NCBI GenBank assembly: GCA_002356455.1
Contig: AP017968.1
Location: forward strand, 1,426,001-1,490,000
Reading direction: 5' to 3'
Source: Fusobacterium varium
GTDB lineage: Bacteria > Fusobacteriota > Fusobacteriia > Fusobacteriales > Fusobacteriaceae
DNA length: 64,000 nucleotides
Shown here: positions 1-8,726 of the stretch, piece after piece
How the letters are laid out: every line of letters starts with the position of its first letter
How positions within the stretch are numbered: the first letter of the stretch is position 1
Notes under the pieces: generated by a model
Databases searched by the model: none
What the model was told of the DNA's origin: nothing
What the model saw: only the letters and a program-made list of their open reading frames with translations
Made by a program: the position numbers and the translations under genes

Positions 1-13
1 ATAAATAAAAAAT

Positions 14-50
14 AAAAGCTGGCTAAAATATATATTTAGTCAGCTTTTTT
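14..50. terminator. bidirectional intrinsic terminator
   Basis: An inverted repeat (AAAAGCTGgCTAAA pairing with TTTAGtCAGCTTTT) is flanked by T-rich tracts on both strands. It lies just past the stop of the small minus-strand gene and can end transcription from either side. Confidence 0.75.
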
Positions 51-71
51 CATTGGATATTACAAATAGTA

Positions 72-272
72 CTATAGTCCATTTTCTCTTTCCAATCTAT
101 TCATGATTTTTTCATTTTCCATATATACTTCATTTAATTCTGTATATACTTTTTGATAATTGTCAGCTAGTTTTTCCTTTTCATCTTCACAGTTGCTTTC
201 TTTCAATTTGATTTTAATATCTTCAATTTGTTCTTCAAGTTCTCTGATCAGATTAAGATTTTTTTCTGTCAT
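72..272 (-). CDS. small coiled-coil hypothetical protein
   Basis: A 66-residue acidic and lysine-rich protein that is predicted almost entirely helical, with heptad-like spacing of Leu/Ile (LIRELEEQIEDIKIKL). I do not recognise a family. The frame opens at a GTG at 281, but that codon overlaps the ribosome binding site AAAGGAG; the ATG at 272 has correct spacing and is the better start. It is followed by its own terminator and preceded by an AT-rich gap, so it looks like a single-gene unit. A small structural or adaptor role is possible, but nothing in the sequence assigns one. Confidence 0.6.
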   Translation of the reverse strand: MTEKNLNLIRELEEQIEDIKIKLKESNCEDEKEKLADNYQKVYTELNEVYMENEKIMNRLERENGL

Positions 273-344
273 AAATATCACTCCTTTAAAAAATAAAATT
301 AATAAATTTCTTAAAAACTTAAACGAAATTTATTTTTTATTATT

Positions 345-1202
345 TTACTTTTTAAAAACAAAATTGTCAAGATATTTTTTACAGGCATTTATGTACTTAT
401 TTTTAAACCATTCTCGTAGACTTAAGGGTTCTATTATCTCAATTTCATCCAAAAAGTATGTAAAATATCTTTTAGCTTTCTCTTCTGAGCATTGAAATTC
501 ATAAAAATTTCCATTTTTAGAGATAATTTCAGGACGATTTAATTTAACTTCTTTTAAAATTTTTTCACCTTCTGGAGTTAAAATGGCTTTTATTTTTTTG
601 CCTTGTGAAAGAAATGGATCAAAATCTTTTATAACTTTATCTACAAACTTTATATCTTCCCAAATTTTTATTTCTTTAGTAATAAAGATAGTATCTATAT
701 TACTTATTCTGTAATTCCTATATTTTTCTTCATTTATATCAAAACAGAAGAGATAATTGGAAAGCTCAAGTTTAGAACTTCCTATATAAAATGGAAGAAC
801 AGATGTGATTCTTTTGTCTTTAAAATGAATTTTTATAATTTTTTTATCTTTTATTGCTGATTCAATTCTTTCAATTATAGCTTGAAAAATAAAAAGTTCT
901 CTATTTTTTCTTGATTGATTCGCATATTTATAAATAAGTCTTCTTATAAAATCTGCTTCTACCTGTATATTTTTTTCCATTAAAAAATCATAATATGTAC
1001 TTAGATTTTTTTTGTTTAAATTAAACTGTATAACAGATTTTTCTCCATCAAAGAAAAAATTATCATTTATTTTTTCATTTTTCATATGTTCAAATATATA
1101 ATTTAGGAGATAGTTTTTTGTTATTTTAAAATTATCCAAATCAGATTCAATTGTTTCTAGGACTTGTTTGAGGAGAGTTATTCTTATTTTTTTTTCCATC
1201 AT
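345..1202 (-). CDS. WYL-domain transcriptional regulator
   Basis: A 285-residue protein with an N-terminal helical region (about 1-110) and a C-terminal WYL-type domain (about 115-270). The domain shows the typical strand region around YRNYRISNIDTIF, and a wHTH-like C-terminal extension ends in SLREWFKNKY. WYL proteins are ligand-responsive transcription factors, often single regulators next to their targets. It is divergent from bioB with about 150 bp between them, so regulation of the biotin operon and of itself is a reasonable inference, though no operator is evident. The canonical N-terminal HTH is not obvious by eye. Two consecutive ATG codons are possible starts; the ribosome binding site is weak (GCAGG). 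Confidence 0.7.
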   Translation of the reverse strand: MMEKKIRITLLKQVLETIESDLDNFKITKNYLLNYIFEHMKNEKINDNFFFDGEKSVIQFNLNKKNLSTYYDFLMEKNIQVEADFIRRLIYKYANQSRKNRELFIFQAIIERIESAIKDKKIIKIHFKDKRITSVLPFYIGSSKLELSNYLFCFDINEEKYRNYRISNIDTIFITKEIKIWEDIKFVDKVIKDFDPFLSQGKKIKAILTPEGEKILKEVKLNRPEIISKNGNFYEFQCSEEKAKRYFTYFLDEIEIIEPLSLREWFKNKYINACKKYLDNFVFKK

Positions 1203-1350
1203 CTAAAACCTGCTTTCTATTTTTTAGTATTATAAAATATTTTATCATAAAAAAACTCAATAATACATAGTACTTTAAATATTTGTAAATTTGTGATATA
1301 TTTGAATGTAGAGAAATTTTTTAAAAGCATAAAAAGGAGCTACTTAAATT

Positions 1351-2337
1351 ATGAAAAACTTTATTAAGAATATAAAAGAACAAATTTTAAAGGGAAAAGG
1401 AATAACTTTTGAAGAAGCTGAAAAATTGATATCTATATCAAATGAAGATAAGGCAACTTTGGATGAGCTTTTTTCTGCTGCAAATGAAATAAGAGAAAAA
1501 TTTTGTGGAAAGAGATTTGATCTCTGCACAATAATAAATGCAAAGTCTGGGAAATGCAGTGAAAATTGTAAATATTGTGCTCAATCCTCTCACTTTAGAA
1601 CTGATGTAGATGTATATCCTTTAGTAACTGCTGAATATGCCTTAAATGAGGCAAAAAAAGTAGAAGAAGAAGGAGCACATAGATTTTCTCTTGTAACAAG
1701 TGGAAGAGGCTTAAAAATTACTTCAGATGAATTATTAGAATTAGAAATTATTTACAAAATACTAAGAGAGAAAACGGATCTTATGCTGTGTGCTTCTCAT
1801 GGGATATGCAACAAGGAAACTTTATTGAAATTGAAAGAAGCAGGAGTTACAACTTATCACCACAATTTAGAATCATCAAGAGAATTTTATCCAAATATAT
1901 GTTCTACTCATACTTTTGAAGACAGAGTAAATACTATAAATGCAGCAAAGGAAGCTGGATTGAATGTATGCAGTGGAGGTATACTCGGATTGGGAGAAAC
2001 ACCAATAGACAGAGTTAAAATGGCTTTTGAACTTAAGCATCTGGGAGTATACTCTGTTCCAATAAATATACTTACTCCTATACCAGGAACACCATTGGAA
2101 GATATGCCAGGAGTAGAGCCAATGGAGCTTGTAAAGACAATGGCTGTATATCGTTTTATACTTCCTAAAGTATACCTTAGATATGCTGGTGGAAGAGTAA
2201 AATTAGGGGAATTACAAAAATTGGGTATAAAAGCGGGGATAAATGCAGCATTGACAGGAAATTTTTTGACAACAACAGGAAATACTATAGAAAGTGATAA
2301 AAAGATGATTAAGGGGGAAGGGTATGAGTTTGAATAA
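1351..2337 (+). CDS. bioB: biotin synthase
   Basis: Radical-SAM enzyme that inserts sulfur into dethiobiotin, the last step of biotin synthesis. The CxxxCxxC cluster motif is at C69, C73 and C76 (KCSENCKYC). The rest of the sequence follows the family closely, including the YHHNLESS and CSGGILGLGET segments. The length of 328 residues is normal. The start is an ATG preceded by AAAGGAG. The stop overlaps the start of bioD by 14 bases, implying translational coupling. No BirA-type operator palindrome is visible upstream, so control by the divergent WYL regulator or another factor is possible. Confidence 0.97.
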   Translation: MKNFIKNIKEQILKGKGITFEEAEKLISISNEDKATLDELFSAANEIREKFCGKRFDLCTIINAKSGKCSENCKYCAQSSHFRTDVDVYPLVTAEYALNEAKKVEEEGAHRFSLVTSGRGLKITSDELLELEIIYKILREKTDLMLCASHGICNKETLLKLKEAGVTTYHHNLESSREFYPNICSTHTFEDRVNTINAAKEAGLNVCSGGILGLGETPIDRVKMAFELKHLGVYSVPINILTPIPGTPLEDMPGVEPMELVKTMAVYRFILPKVYLRYAGGRVKLGELQKLGIKAGINAALTGNFLTTTGNTIESDKKMIKGEGYEFE

Positions 2338-3010
2338 GGGTTATTTTATAATAGGTACAGATACAGGAATTGGGAAGACCTATGTGAGTACCCTTCTTTA
2401 TCAAGGCGTAAAAAAAATAAATGGAGGTTATTATAAGCCAGTTCAAAGTGGAGCTTTTGAAATGCTAGGAAAATTAGTATCTCCAGATGTAGAATTTTTA
2501 TGTGAATATAATAAAATTCCATATGATGTTGATATGACAACATATCTGCTGAGAGCTGAGGTATCTCCGCATTTGGCAGCTGAAATAGATAAAACAGAAG
2601 TAAAACCTGAAAAAATAAAAAAGCATTGGGAAAAATTAACTAAAAAATATGATACTTTAATAGTGGAAGGAGCAGGTGGATTATTTGTTCCTATTATCAG
2701 AGGAAAGTATTATATGTATGATTTAGTAAAAATGCTGGATATACCAGTAATAGTGGTTACTGGAAATAGAGTAGGAAGTATAAATCATACAATGCTCACA
2801 GTAAATGCACTGCAGAATATGGGAATAAAAATACAAGGATTTATATTTAATTCTATTGAAAGATCATATGACAGAACAGGATATGAAAAAGATAATAGAA
2901 ATGTTATAATGCAGATGAGCGGAATAGAAAATCATTTGCTGTTAAAATATGGTCAAGATGCAATAGATAAAATAGATCTTTTAAAGTTTTTAGAAGGAGA
3001 TGCAAAGTAA
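2324..3010 (+). CDS. bioD: dethiobiotin synthase
   Basis: ATP-dependent carboxylase that closes the ureido ring of 7,8-diaminopelargonate to give dethiobiotin. The N-terminal P-loop GTDTGIGKTYVS is characteristic, as are YKPVQSG and the VEGAGGLFVPI segment. At 228 residues it is the normal size. It overlaps bioB at its start, and its stop lies just ahead of the bioA start, so the three genes form one operon in the order B-D-A. bioF, bioC and bioW are not in the window, so the early pimeloyl steps must be encoded elsewhere or the precursor imported. Confidence 0.96.
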   Translation: MSLNKGYFIIGTDTGIGKTYVSTLLYQGVKKINGGYYKPVQSGAFEMLGKLVSPDVEFLCEYNKIPYDVDMTTYLLRAEVSPHLAAEIDKTEVKPEKIKKHWEKLTKKYDTLIVEGAGGLFVPIIRGKYYMYDLVKMLDIPVIVVTGNRVGSINHTMLTVNALQNMGIKIQGFIFNSIERSYDRTGYEKDNRNVIMQMSGIENHLLLKYGQDAIDKIDLLKFLEGDAK

Positions 3011-3011
3011 T

Positions 3012-4379
3012 ATGAATAAACTAAGTGAACTGCAAGAGAAGGATTTAAAATACATATTTCATCCATGTTCACAAATGAAAGATTATGAAGAACTTCCTCC
3101 CATGGTAATAACCAAAGCTGAAGGAATATACTTAGAAGATGAATTTGGAAATAGGTATATGGATTGTGTGTCAAGTTGGTGGGTAAATCTTTTTGGACAC
3201 TGTAATCAAAGAATAAATAAAGTTATAACTGAACAGATAAATAAATTGGAACATGTTATTTTTGTAAATTTTTCACATGAAGCAGCTATTGAACTTTCAG
3301 AAAGATTACATAGAGTAGTTCCAAAAGGAATAGAAAAATTTCTTTTTGCTGATAATGGTTCATCAAGTATTGAAATGGCTTTGAAACTTAGTTTTCAATA
3401 TCATCAGCAGACAGGTAATCCAGAAAAGAAAAAATTTATTTCACTTGCTAATGCTTATCATGGAGAAACAATTGGAGCTTTAGGTGTTGGAGATGTAGAT
3501 TTATTTACAAGTTTGTACAAACCTCTTATAAAAGAGGGAATAAAAGCAAAGGGACCTGATTGTTTTTATTGTCCATACCAAAAAAACTTCGATTATTGTG
3601 AAGCAGAGTGTTTTGAAAATACGGAAAAAATAATAAAAGAAAACCATAAAGAAATAGCTTGTGTTATAATTGAACCTATGGTACAGGGTGCAGCAGGAAT
3701 GAAAATTTATTCTTCTGTATATATCAAAAAATTAAGAGAAATAACTAAGAAATATAATATTCACCTTATAGCTGATGAGATAGCTGTTGGATTTGGAAGA
3801 ACTGGGAAAATGTTTGCAATGGAGCATGCTGGAGTTTCTCCAGATATGATATGTATGGCTAAAGGTTTGTCAGCGGGGTATTATCCTATGTCAATAATAG
3901 GAATTACACAAAATATATATGAAGCTTTCTATTGTGATTATTTAGAAGGAAAATCTTTCCTTCATTCTCATACTTATTCAGGGAACCCATTAGGGTGCAG
4001 AATAGCAGTAGAAGTATTGAAAATATTTGAAGAAGAGAATGTCCTTGAGACAGTAAGAAAAAAGGGAGAATATCTGAGAAAGAAAGCCATAGAATTATTT
4101 AAAGATAATAAAAATATTGGAGAATATAGACAGTTAGGCTTTATAGGGGCAATGGAATTTGTAAAAGATAAAGATACAAAAGAACTTTTTGATTCTAAAG
4201 AAAGAGCAGGATATGAGATATATAAAATAGCTTTAAAAAAAGGAGCAATATTAAGACCTCTTGGAAATATTATATATTTTATGCCTCCATATACTATAAC
4301 AGAAGAAGAAATAGATAAAATGCTTTTGATATGTAAGGAATCCATTGAAGAGTACTTAAAAAACAGGAATACTAATTAA
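3012..4379 (+). CDS. bioA: adenosylmethionine-8-amino-7-oxononanoate aminotransferase
   Basis: PLP class-III aminotransferase that makes 7,8-diaminopelargonate using S-adenosylmethionine as amino donor. The family landmarks are present: SSWWVNLFGHCN near the N-terminus, the aspartate in LIADEIAVGFGRTG, the PLP lysine in CMAKGLSAGYYPMS, and SHTYSGNPLGC. The frame can be read from an ATG at 3000, but that codon is part of the ribosome binding site AGAAGGAGA; the ATG at 3012 sits at a proper distance and is preferred. The gene ends the biotin operon and is followed by a hairpin. Confidence 0.95.
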   Translation: MNKLSELQEKDLKYIFHPCSQMKDYEELPPMVITKAEGIYLEDEFGNRYMDCVSSWWVNLFGHCNQRINKVITEQINKLEHVIFVNFSHEAAIELSERLHRVVPKGIEKFLFADNGSSSIEMALKLSFQYHQQTGNPEKKKFISLANAYHGETIGALGVGDVDLFTSLYKPLIKEGIKAKGPDCFYCPYQKNFDYCEAECFENTEKIIKENHKEIACVIIEPMVQGAAGMKIYSSVYIKKLREITKKYNIHLIADEIAVGFGRTGKMFAMEHAGVSPDMICMAKGLSAGYYPMSIIGITQNIYEAFYCDYLEGKSFLHSHTYSGNPLGCRIAVEVLKIFEEENVLETVRKKGEYLRKKAIELFKDNKNIGEYRQLGFIGAMEFVKDKDTKELFDSKERAGYEIYKIALKKGAILRPLGNIIYFMPPYTITEEEIDKMLLICKESIEEYLKNRNTN

Positions 4380-4402
4380 TTGAAAGAAACTGAATTTTTT
4401 TG

Positions 4403-4449
4403 AAATAAACCCAAATTGCAGGCTGAAACTAAGCAAGGAGGGTTTATTT
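4403..4449 (+). terminator. probable terminator of the biotin operon
   Basis: A ten-base-pair stem (AAATAAACCC with GGGTTTATTT) is separated by a 27-base loop and followed by an AT-rich tail. The long loop is unusual, but position and stem fit an intrinsic terminator after bioA. Confidence 0.55.
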
Positions 4450-4478
4450 TTATATTTAAATATCTATTAGAATTAAAA

Positions 4479-4506
4479 TTACAAGTTGAAAAAAATGTTG
4501 TATAAT
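4479..4506 (+). promoter_or_regulatory. candidate promoter for the ATC-hydrolase-family gene
   Basis: TTACAA at 4479-4484, a 16-base spacer and a perfect TATAAT at 4501-4506, 39 bases before the start codon. Confidence 0.55.
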
Positions 4507-4544
4507 ATTTTTAGTAAGATACAGCAAATCTTAGGAGGATATTT

Positions 4545-5237
4545 ATGGAAGAATTTACAGAAAAACATCATGCTTTTATAGCAGCCTCATTTTATAAAGA
4601 ACTTGTAGAAAATTATGGAAAACAGGGTGAAAAAGCTTTTATAATGGCAGTCCAACGCTATGCTGAACAAAGGGGTTCACGAATGGCTCAAAGGGCAATA
4701 AGAGATAATAAAGAACTCACATTTGCTGTATACAGAGAATATGGAGAGTGGATCAGCAGTGAAACATTAAAAAATGAAGGAGCTGTCAATATAGTTGAAG
4801 AGGTAGCTTTTTCTCCAGATTATGAAATAAAAATTTTACAGTGTCCTTGGGCAGAACAATTTAAAAAAATGAATTTAACAAAAGCAGGAATTATCTATTG
4901 TACACATTTAGATAAAGCTATTGTCAGAGGATTTAATCCATACTTAGTTTTTGAGGTTCCTCAAAGTATATATGAACATGAGTATTGTATCCAAATTATG
5001 AGAGAAGCTAACTTCAAAAAGAACCAAGAAATTATAAAAAATAATGAAAATATAAAAAAATTTGATTATCATTGCGGACATTGTTATAAGACTTTCAAAG
5101 ATATAACAATATCTATTTTTAAAATAAAAGGAGAAAAAATAGCTTTAAAAGTTTTAAAAGATTTTAGCAAAGAATATGGTAATGAAATGGCAGAAATATT
5201 AATTTCTTATTTAAAAGTGGATTTTAATTTAATTTGA
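4545..5237 (+). CDS. L-2-amino-thiazoline-4-carboxylic acid hydrolase family protein
   Basis: A 230-residue protein resembling the ATC_hydrolase family: EKHHAFIAASFYKELVENYG at the N-terminus, the basic RYAEQRGSRMAQRA segment, a central WAEQFKKM, and a C-terminal YHCGHCYKTFKD. The founding member opens the thiazoline ring on the route from DL-ATC to L-cysteine. Most homologues in anaerobes are untested, and a role as a small-molecule sensor or redox protein is equally possible. It has its own promoter and terminator and no pathway neighbours, so the substrate cannot be inferred from context. Confidence 0.75.
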   Translation: MEEFTEKHHAFIAASFYKELVENYGKQGEKAFIMAVQRYAEQRGSRMAQRAIRDNKELTFAVYREYGEWISSETLKNEGAVNIVEEVAFSPDYEIKILQCPWAEQFKKMNLTKAGIIYCTHLDKAIVRGFNPYLVFEVPQSIYEHEYCIQIMREANFKKNQEIIKNNENIKKFDYHCGHCYKTFKDITISIFKIKGEKIALKVLKDFSKEYGNEMAEILISYLKVDFNLI

Positions 5238-5250
5238 AATATAAAAATAG

Positions 5251-5285
5251 AAAAGAGAGTTAAAAAATTTTTAGCTCTCTTTTTT
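5251..5285. terminator. convergent bidirectional terminator
   Basis: AAAAGAGAG and CTCTCTTTT form a stem between the plus-strand ATC-hydrolase gene and the minus-strand MATE gene, with T runs on both sides. Confidence 0.8.
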
Positions 5286-5292
5286 ACTTAAA

Positions 5293-6648
5293 TTATGCAA
5301 TTTTTTCTTTTAAATCTGGGATTTGATAATATTTTTTCCACTTGTGACGATATACAATAAAGATAATAACAGCTTCTATTATCCACTGCAGAGCTGTTAT
5401 TTTCCAAAAGTAAGTTACAGAGCTCCTTCTTAAATAAATATAATAGTATACAAGAGGAAGCCGTATTACCCAGTTTGTAAATAAAACTATTTTAAATGGA
5501 GTCTTGCTGTCTCCAGTTCCTTTTAAAGCTCCTCCTAATACCATAGAAATAGCAATAGGTATCTGTTCTATTGAAGCAAGCATAAGGCAGGCTGTTCCAA
5601 GAGCTATAACTTCAGTTTCACTACTTTTAATAAAAAGAGAAATAAGTTTTTCAGGAAAAATAAGGAAGATTATAGAAAATAATCCCATAATTCCAGAAGC
5701 AAGATATATAGAATAATTTATATATGTCTTAGCTTTTGCATAATCTTTTTGACCTATACAATATCCAGTAAGAGAAGTACATGCTATAGCAAATCCCCAA
5801 CCAGGCATAAAGGAGATACTTTCAATTGTAATAGCTATCTGATTGGAAGCAAAAGATAGACTTCCAAGTGTCATTATGACAGCTACATTTATTAATTTAT
5901 TTATACTGAAAGCTCCTTCCTGCAATGATGAAGGAATAGTCAATTTTACCAATTCCTTAAAATATTCTTTATTAAATGGAGCCAATGGGCTTAGTTTAAA
6001 TGGTATTTTTTTTAATTGACTCAAAGTAAATAAAAGTCCACATACATTTCCAGCAACAGTAGCAATGGCACCTCCTACAACACCTAATTCAGGAGCACCA
6101 AATTTACCAAATATAAGTAAATAATCAAGAGATAGGTTCACTACATTTACAATTATGGCTGTAAAAAGAGGAGTTTTAGTATTCTTACATCCTCTGAATA
6201 TTCCATTGAATATATTTGTTGTCATATTGCACATTACAGCAAGAGAACATATTCTCATATATTTAGTTGCAAGAGATAGAATATCTTTTTCTGCTCCTAC
6301 AATTGTCAATATTTTTTCTGGAAAACAGAAAAAAATTCCTCCCATTAAAAAAGCAAAGATAAGTCCTAATCTTAAAGCAATATCAGAAGTTAATCTTGCT
6401 TTTTCATAATTTTTTCCACCTATTGCTCTTGAGATTATTGAAGTAATAGAAATTGATAGTCCCATAGCAACAATTATATTTGTAAATGTGTACATTACTT
6501 CTGAACTAAGACCAACAGCAGAAACTCCTAATTGTCCACTGTGTTTTCCGACCATGATGGTATCCAATACCCATATCATCATATAAAGAATCATTTCCCC
6601 AACAGCTGGAAGAGCTAACTTCAAAATTTCCAGTATTATTTTTAACAT
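5293..6648 (-). CDS. MATE family efflux transporter
   Basis: A 451-residue integral membrane protein with about twelve hydrophobic segments in two related halves, typical of MATE antiporters that export cationic drugs or metabolites using Na+ or H+. Family segments include the N-terminal ALPAVGEMILYMMIWVLDTIMVG and the central GCKNTKTPLFTAIIVNVVN. Its start overlaps the end of hflX by seven bases on the same strand, so the two are translationally coupled. The substrate cannot be told from the sequence. Confidence 0.92.
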   Translation of the reverse strand: MLKIILEILKLALPAVGEMILYMMIWVLDTIMVGKHSGQLGVSAVGLSSEVMYTFTNIIVAMGLSISITSIISRAIGGKNYEKARLTSDIALRLGLIFAFLMGGIFFCFPEKILTIVGAEKDILSLATKYMRICSLAVMCNMTTNIFNGIFRGCKNTKTPLFTAIIVNVVNLSLDYLLIFGKFGAPELGVVGGAIATVAGNVCGLLFTLSQLKKIPFKLSPLAPFNKEYFKELVKLTIPSSLQEGAFSINKLINVAVIMTLGSLSFASNQIAITIESISFMPGWGFAIACTSLTGYCIGQKDYAKAKTYINYSIYLASGIMGLFSIIFLIFPEKLISLFIKSSETEVIALGTACLMLASIEQIPIAISMVLGGALKGTGDSKTPFKIVLFTNWVIRLPLVYYYIYLRRSSVTYFWKITALQWIIEAVIIFIVYRHKWKKYYQIPDLKEKIA

Positions 6649-8441
6649 ATATTCTCCTCAATCATGAATTTTTTGCATTTGTTGTATACTTCATCATTGA
6701 CTATAGCACTTATCATTATACCTTCCCCTTCATATTTTTCTTCTTGAATAATAGAATTTCTATGAAGAAAAGCACTCATGGAAGTATCACTGTAAGGTAT
6801 GAGATAAGTACATTTTCTAGTAGTTTGTGGTAAAAGAGATACAGTCATTTGTAAAAATTCATCAATATTTTTATTTTCTTTAGCACTGATTTCTATCATT
6901 TGATATTTACTAAAATTTTCTTTTATAGCGGCAATCTGTTCTGGCGAGGCCATTTCAAATTTATTTAATGCAAGAAAAGATGGTTTATCTAAAGCATTTA
7001 ATTCTCCCAATACTTTTTCTACAGCTAAAATTTGTTCAGGAGCAGTTTCACTTGATACATCAACAATATGTATTATTAAATCAGAAAAGCTTACTTCTTC
7101 AAGAGTGGATTTAAAAGCCTCTACTAAATCATGTGGGAGTTTTCTGACAAATCCTACTGTATCAGTAAGAGAGGCAACTCTTTTATCTGGAAGAACTATT
7201 GCTCTGGTAGTAATATCTAAAGTCGCAAAAAGCATATTTTCAGCAAAAACAGCTTCTTTTTTGGAAGTGTTATCTGCTGCATACATATCAACAAGAAGAT
7301 TTCTAAGGGTAGATTTTCCGACATTTGTATATCCAACAAGAGATATTTTAGGTATACCAGATTCATCTCTTTTCTCCCTTTGAGTTATTCTTGTTTTTCT
7401 TATTTTTTCTAACTCCTGTTTTAAATCATAGATAGTTTCCCTTATTCTTCTTTTATCAATTTCCAGTTTTTTTTCTCCAGGTCCTTTTGTTCCTACTCCA
7501 CCACCAGTTCTAGACATTGTAGATCCAAAACCAAGAAGCCTGCTGCTCCTATATTTTAATTGTGCAAGTTCTACTTGAATTTTTGCTTCTCTTGTTCTAG
7601 CTCTTGTAGCAAATATTTCAAGAATAAGTATAGTTCTGTCAATAACTTTACAGCTTGTAAGTTCCTCTAAATTTCTTACTTGCAGACCACTGAGTTCCTC
7701 ATCAAAAATAATAAGATTAGCTTTTTTTAATTGTTTAAAAACAGCAAGTTCCTGTGCTTTTCCAGGTCCAATAAAATAACATGGATCTATTTTGGTTTTC
7801 TTTTGAAAGAATTTAGCTACTACTTTAACATTGCATGCTCTGGCTAATTCAGCTAGTTCATCAAGACTTTCGTTATCATCTAAACCTACAAGAATTGCAT
7901 ATTCATCATCATTTTCAATAACTTCTCTTTTTTTTAGGAAGTTTTCTATTTCATCAATTTTAGAAAGAAAGTCATAATTTACAATTTCTTCTACAGATAA
8001 AGGGCCAATAACTTCATGTGAAAGGTCATTTCCATCTACACTGCAAAATCCAATACTCATTCCTGTTATATAATCTTCATTTATTCCAATAGCAACTATA
8101 CAGTCTAATTTTAATTTTGTAAGAGCAGATATATCTATGTTAGATAGATTTGAACTTCCGCTGGGGTGAGTATGGATAACTCTTGTTCCGCTCAATCTTT
8201 TTTCCTGTACATTTAAAAAAGGCAATTGTACACTGCTGCTGTCACCAATGGATATTTCTGTAACATTTCCTTTTCTGTCAATTGCAATATTAATTTCCCG
8301 GTTTATTCTGCTGCTTACTGAAGCTATAAGAGCAAGCATTTCTGGTTCTATTATCTTATTTTTTTCAACTGTTATATCATGAAGAGAATCTAATTCATTT
8401 AAAATAAAATCTTTAATGCCATCTGTATTTCCTTTTATCAT
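6642..8441 (-). CDS. hflX: ribosome-associated GTPase HflX with N-terminal JAMM-like domain
   Basis: GTPase that splits stalled or hibernating 70S ribosomes. The C-terminal part carries the HflX domain and G domain, with SLVGYTNVGKSTL (G1), DTVGFVRKLPH (G3) and LNKFE (G4); the glycine-rich TMSRTGGGVGTKGPGE linker is also present. The N-terminal 190 residues are an extension with an exact H-x-H-x7-S-x2-D pattern (H90, H92, S100, D103), which resembles a JAMM metalloprotease site. Similar extensions are known in clostridial HflX. The upstream GTG at 8450 overlaps the ribosome binding site, so the ATG at 8441 is chosen, giving 599 residues. Confidence 0.93.
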   Translation of the reverse strand: MIKGNTDGIKDFILNELDSLHDITVEKNKIIEPEMLALIASVSSRINREINIAIDRKGNVTEISIGDSSSVQLPFLNVQEKRLSGTRVIHTHPSGSSNLSNIDISALTKLKLDCIVAIGINEDYITGMSIGFCSVDGNDLSHEVIGPLSVEEIVNYDFLSKIDEIENFLKKREVIENDDEYAILVGLDDNESLDELAELARACNVKVVAKFFQKKTKIDPCYFIGPGKAQELAVFKQLKKANLIIFDEELSGLQVRNLEELTSCKVIDRTILILEIFATRARTREAKIQVELAQLKYRSSRLLGFGSTMSRTGGGVGTKGPGEKKLEIDKRRIRETIYDLKQELEKIRKTRITQREKRDESGIPKISLVGYTNVGKSTLRNLLVDMYAADNTSKKEAVFAENMLFATLDITTRAIVLPDKRVASLTDTVGFVRKLPHDLVEAFKSTLEEVSFSDLIIHIVDVSSETAPEQILAVEKVLGELNALDKPSFLALNKFEMASPEQIAAIKENFSKYQMIEISAKENKNIDEFLQMTVSLLPQTTRKCTYLIPYSDTSMSAFLHRNSIIQEEKYEGEGIMISAIVNDEVYNKCKKFMIEENIC

Positions 8442-8559
8442 AAAAATCACTCCGTTTTATCTCTGTATTTAGCAATATATTATATCATAATTTTATTAAA
8501 AGTAGAAATTACTCATTTATCTCTTAAAAAAATAAATTTTTATTTTATCAGGAACATAC

Positions 8560-8573
8560 TTCAATGTATTGAA
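8560..8573. promoter_or_regulatory. perfect dyad TTCAAT-GT-ATTGAA
   Basis: A perfect 14-base palindrome in the gap between hflX and the symporter gene, about 70 bases upstream of the candidate symporter promoter. It could be an operator for an unknown regulator. Short AT-rich palindromes also arise by chance here. Confidence 0.25.
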
Positions 8574-8641
8574 AATACAGGGTTATATAATTGCGATATG
8601 TTTCAAATATAAAAATTTTATCTTATTTTCGGAATAAAGGG

Positions 8642-8670
8642 TTGATTAAAAGATAAAATTATGGTATATA
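8642..8670 (+). promoter_or_regulatory. promoter of the symporter gene
   Basis: TTGATT at 8642-8647, a 17-base spacer, and TATATA at 8665-8670, ending 56 bases before the preferred start codon. Confidence 0.6.
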
Positions 8671-8726
8671 TTCTAATAGGCATAAAAGCCAGATAAAGTA
8701 TCAGAAAATTTAATGAGGTGGGAAAA

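Noticed and set aside
1203-1350. BirA operator before bioB
   Set aside because: A TTGTAAA string is present near 1283, but its required GGTTTACAA-type partner at the correct distance is not.
4403-4449. Long-loop hairpin after bioA considered as a riboswitch or small RNA
   Set aside because: The loop does not match any riboswitch core I know, and position and stem fit a terminator of the biotin operon.
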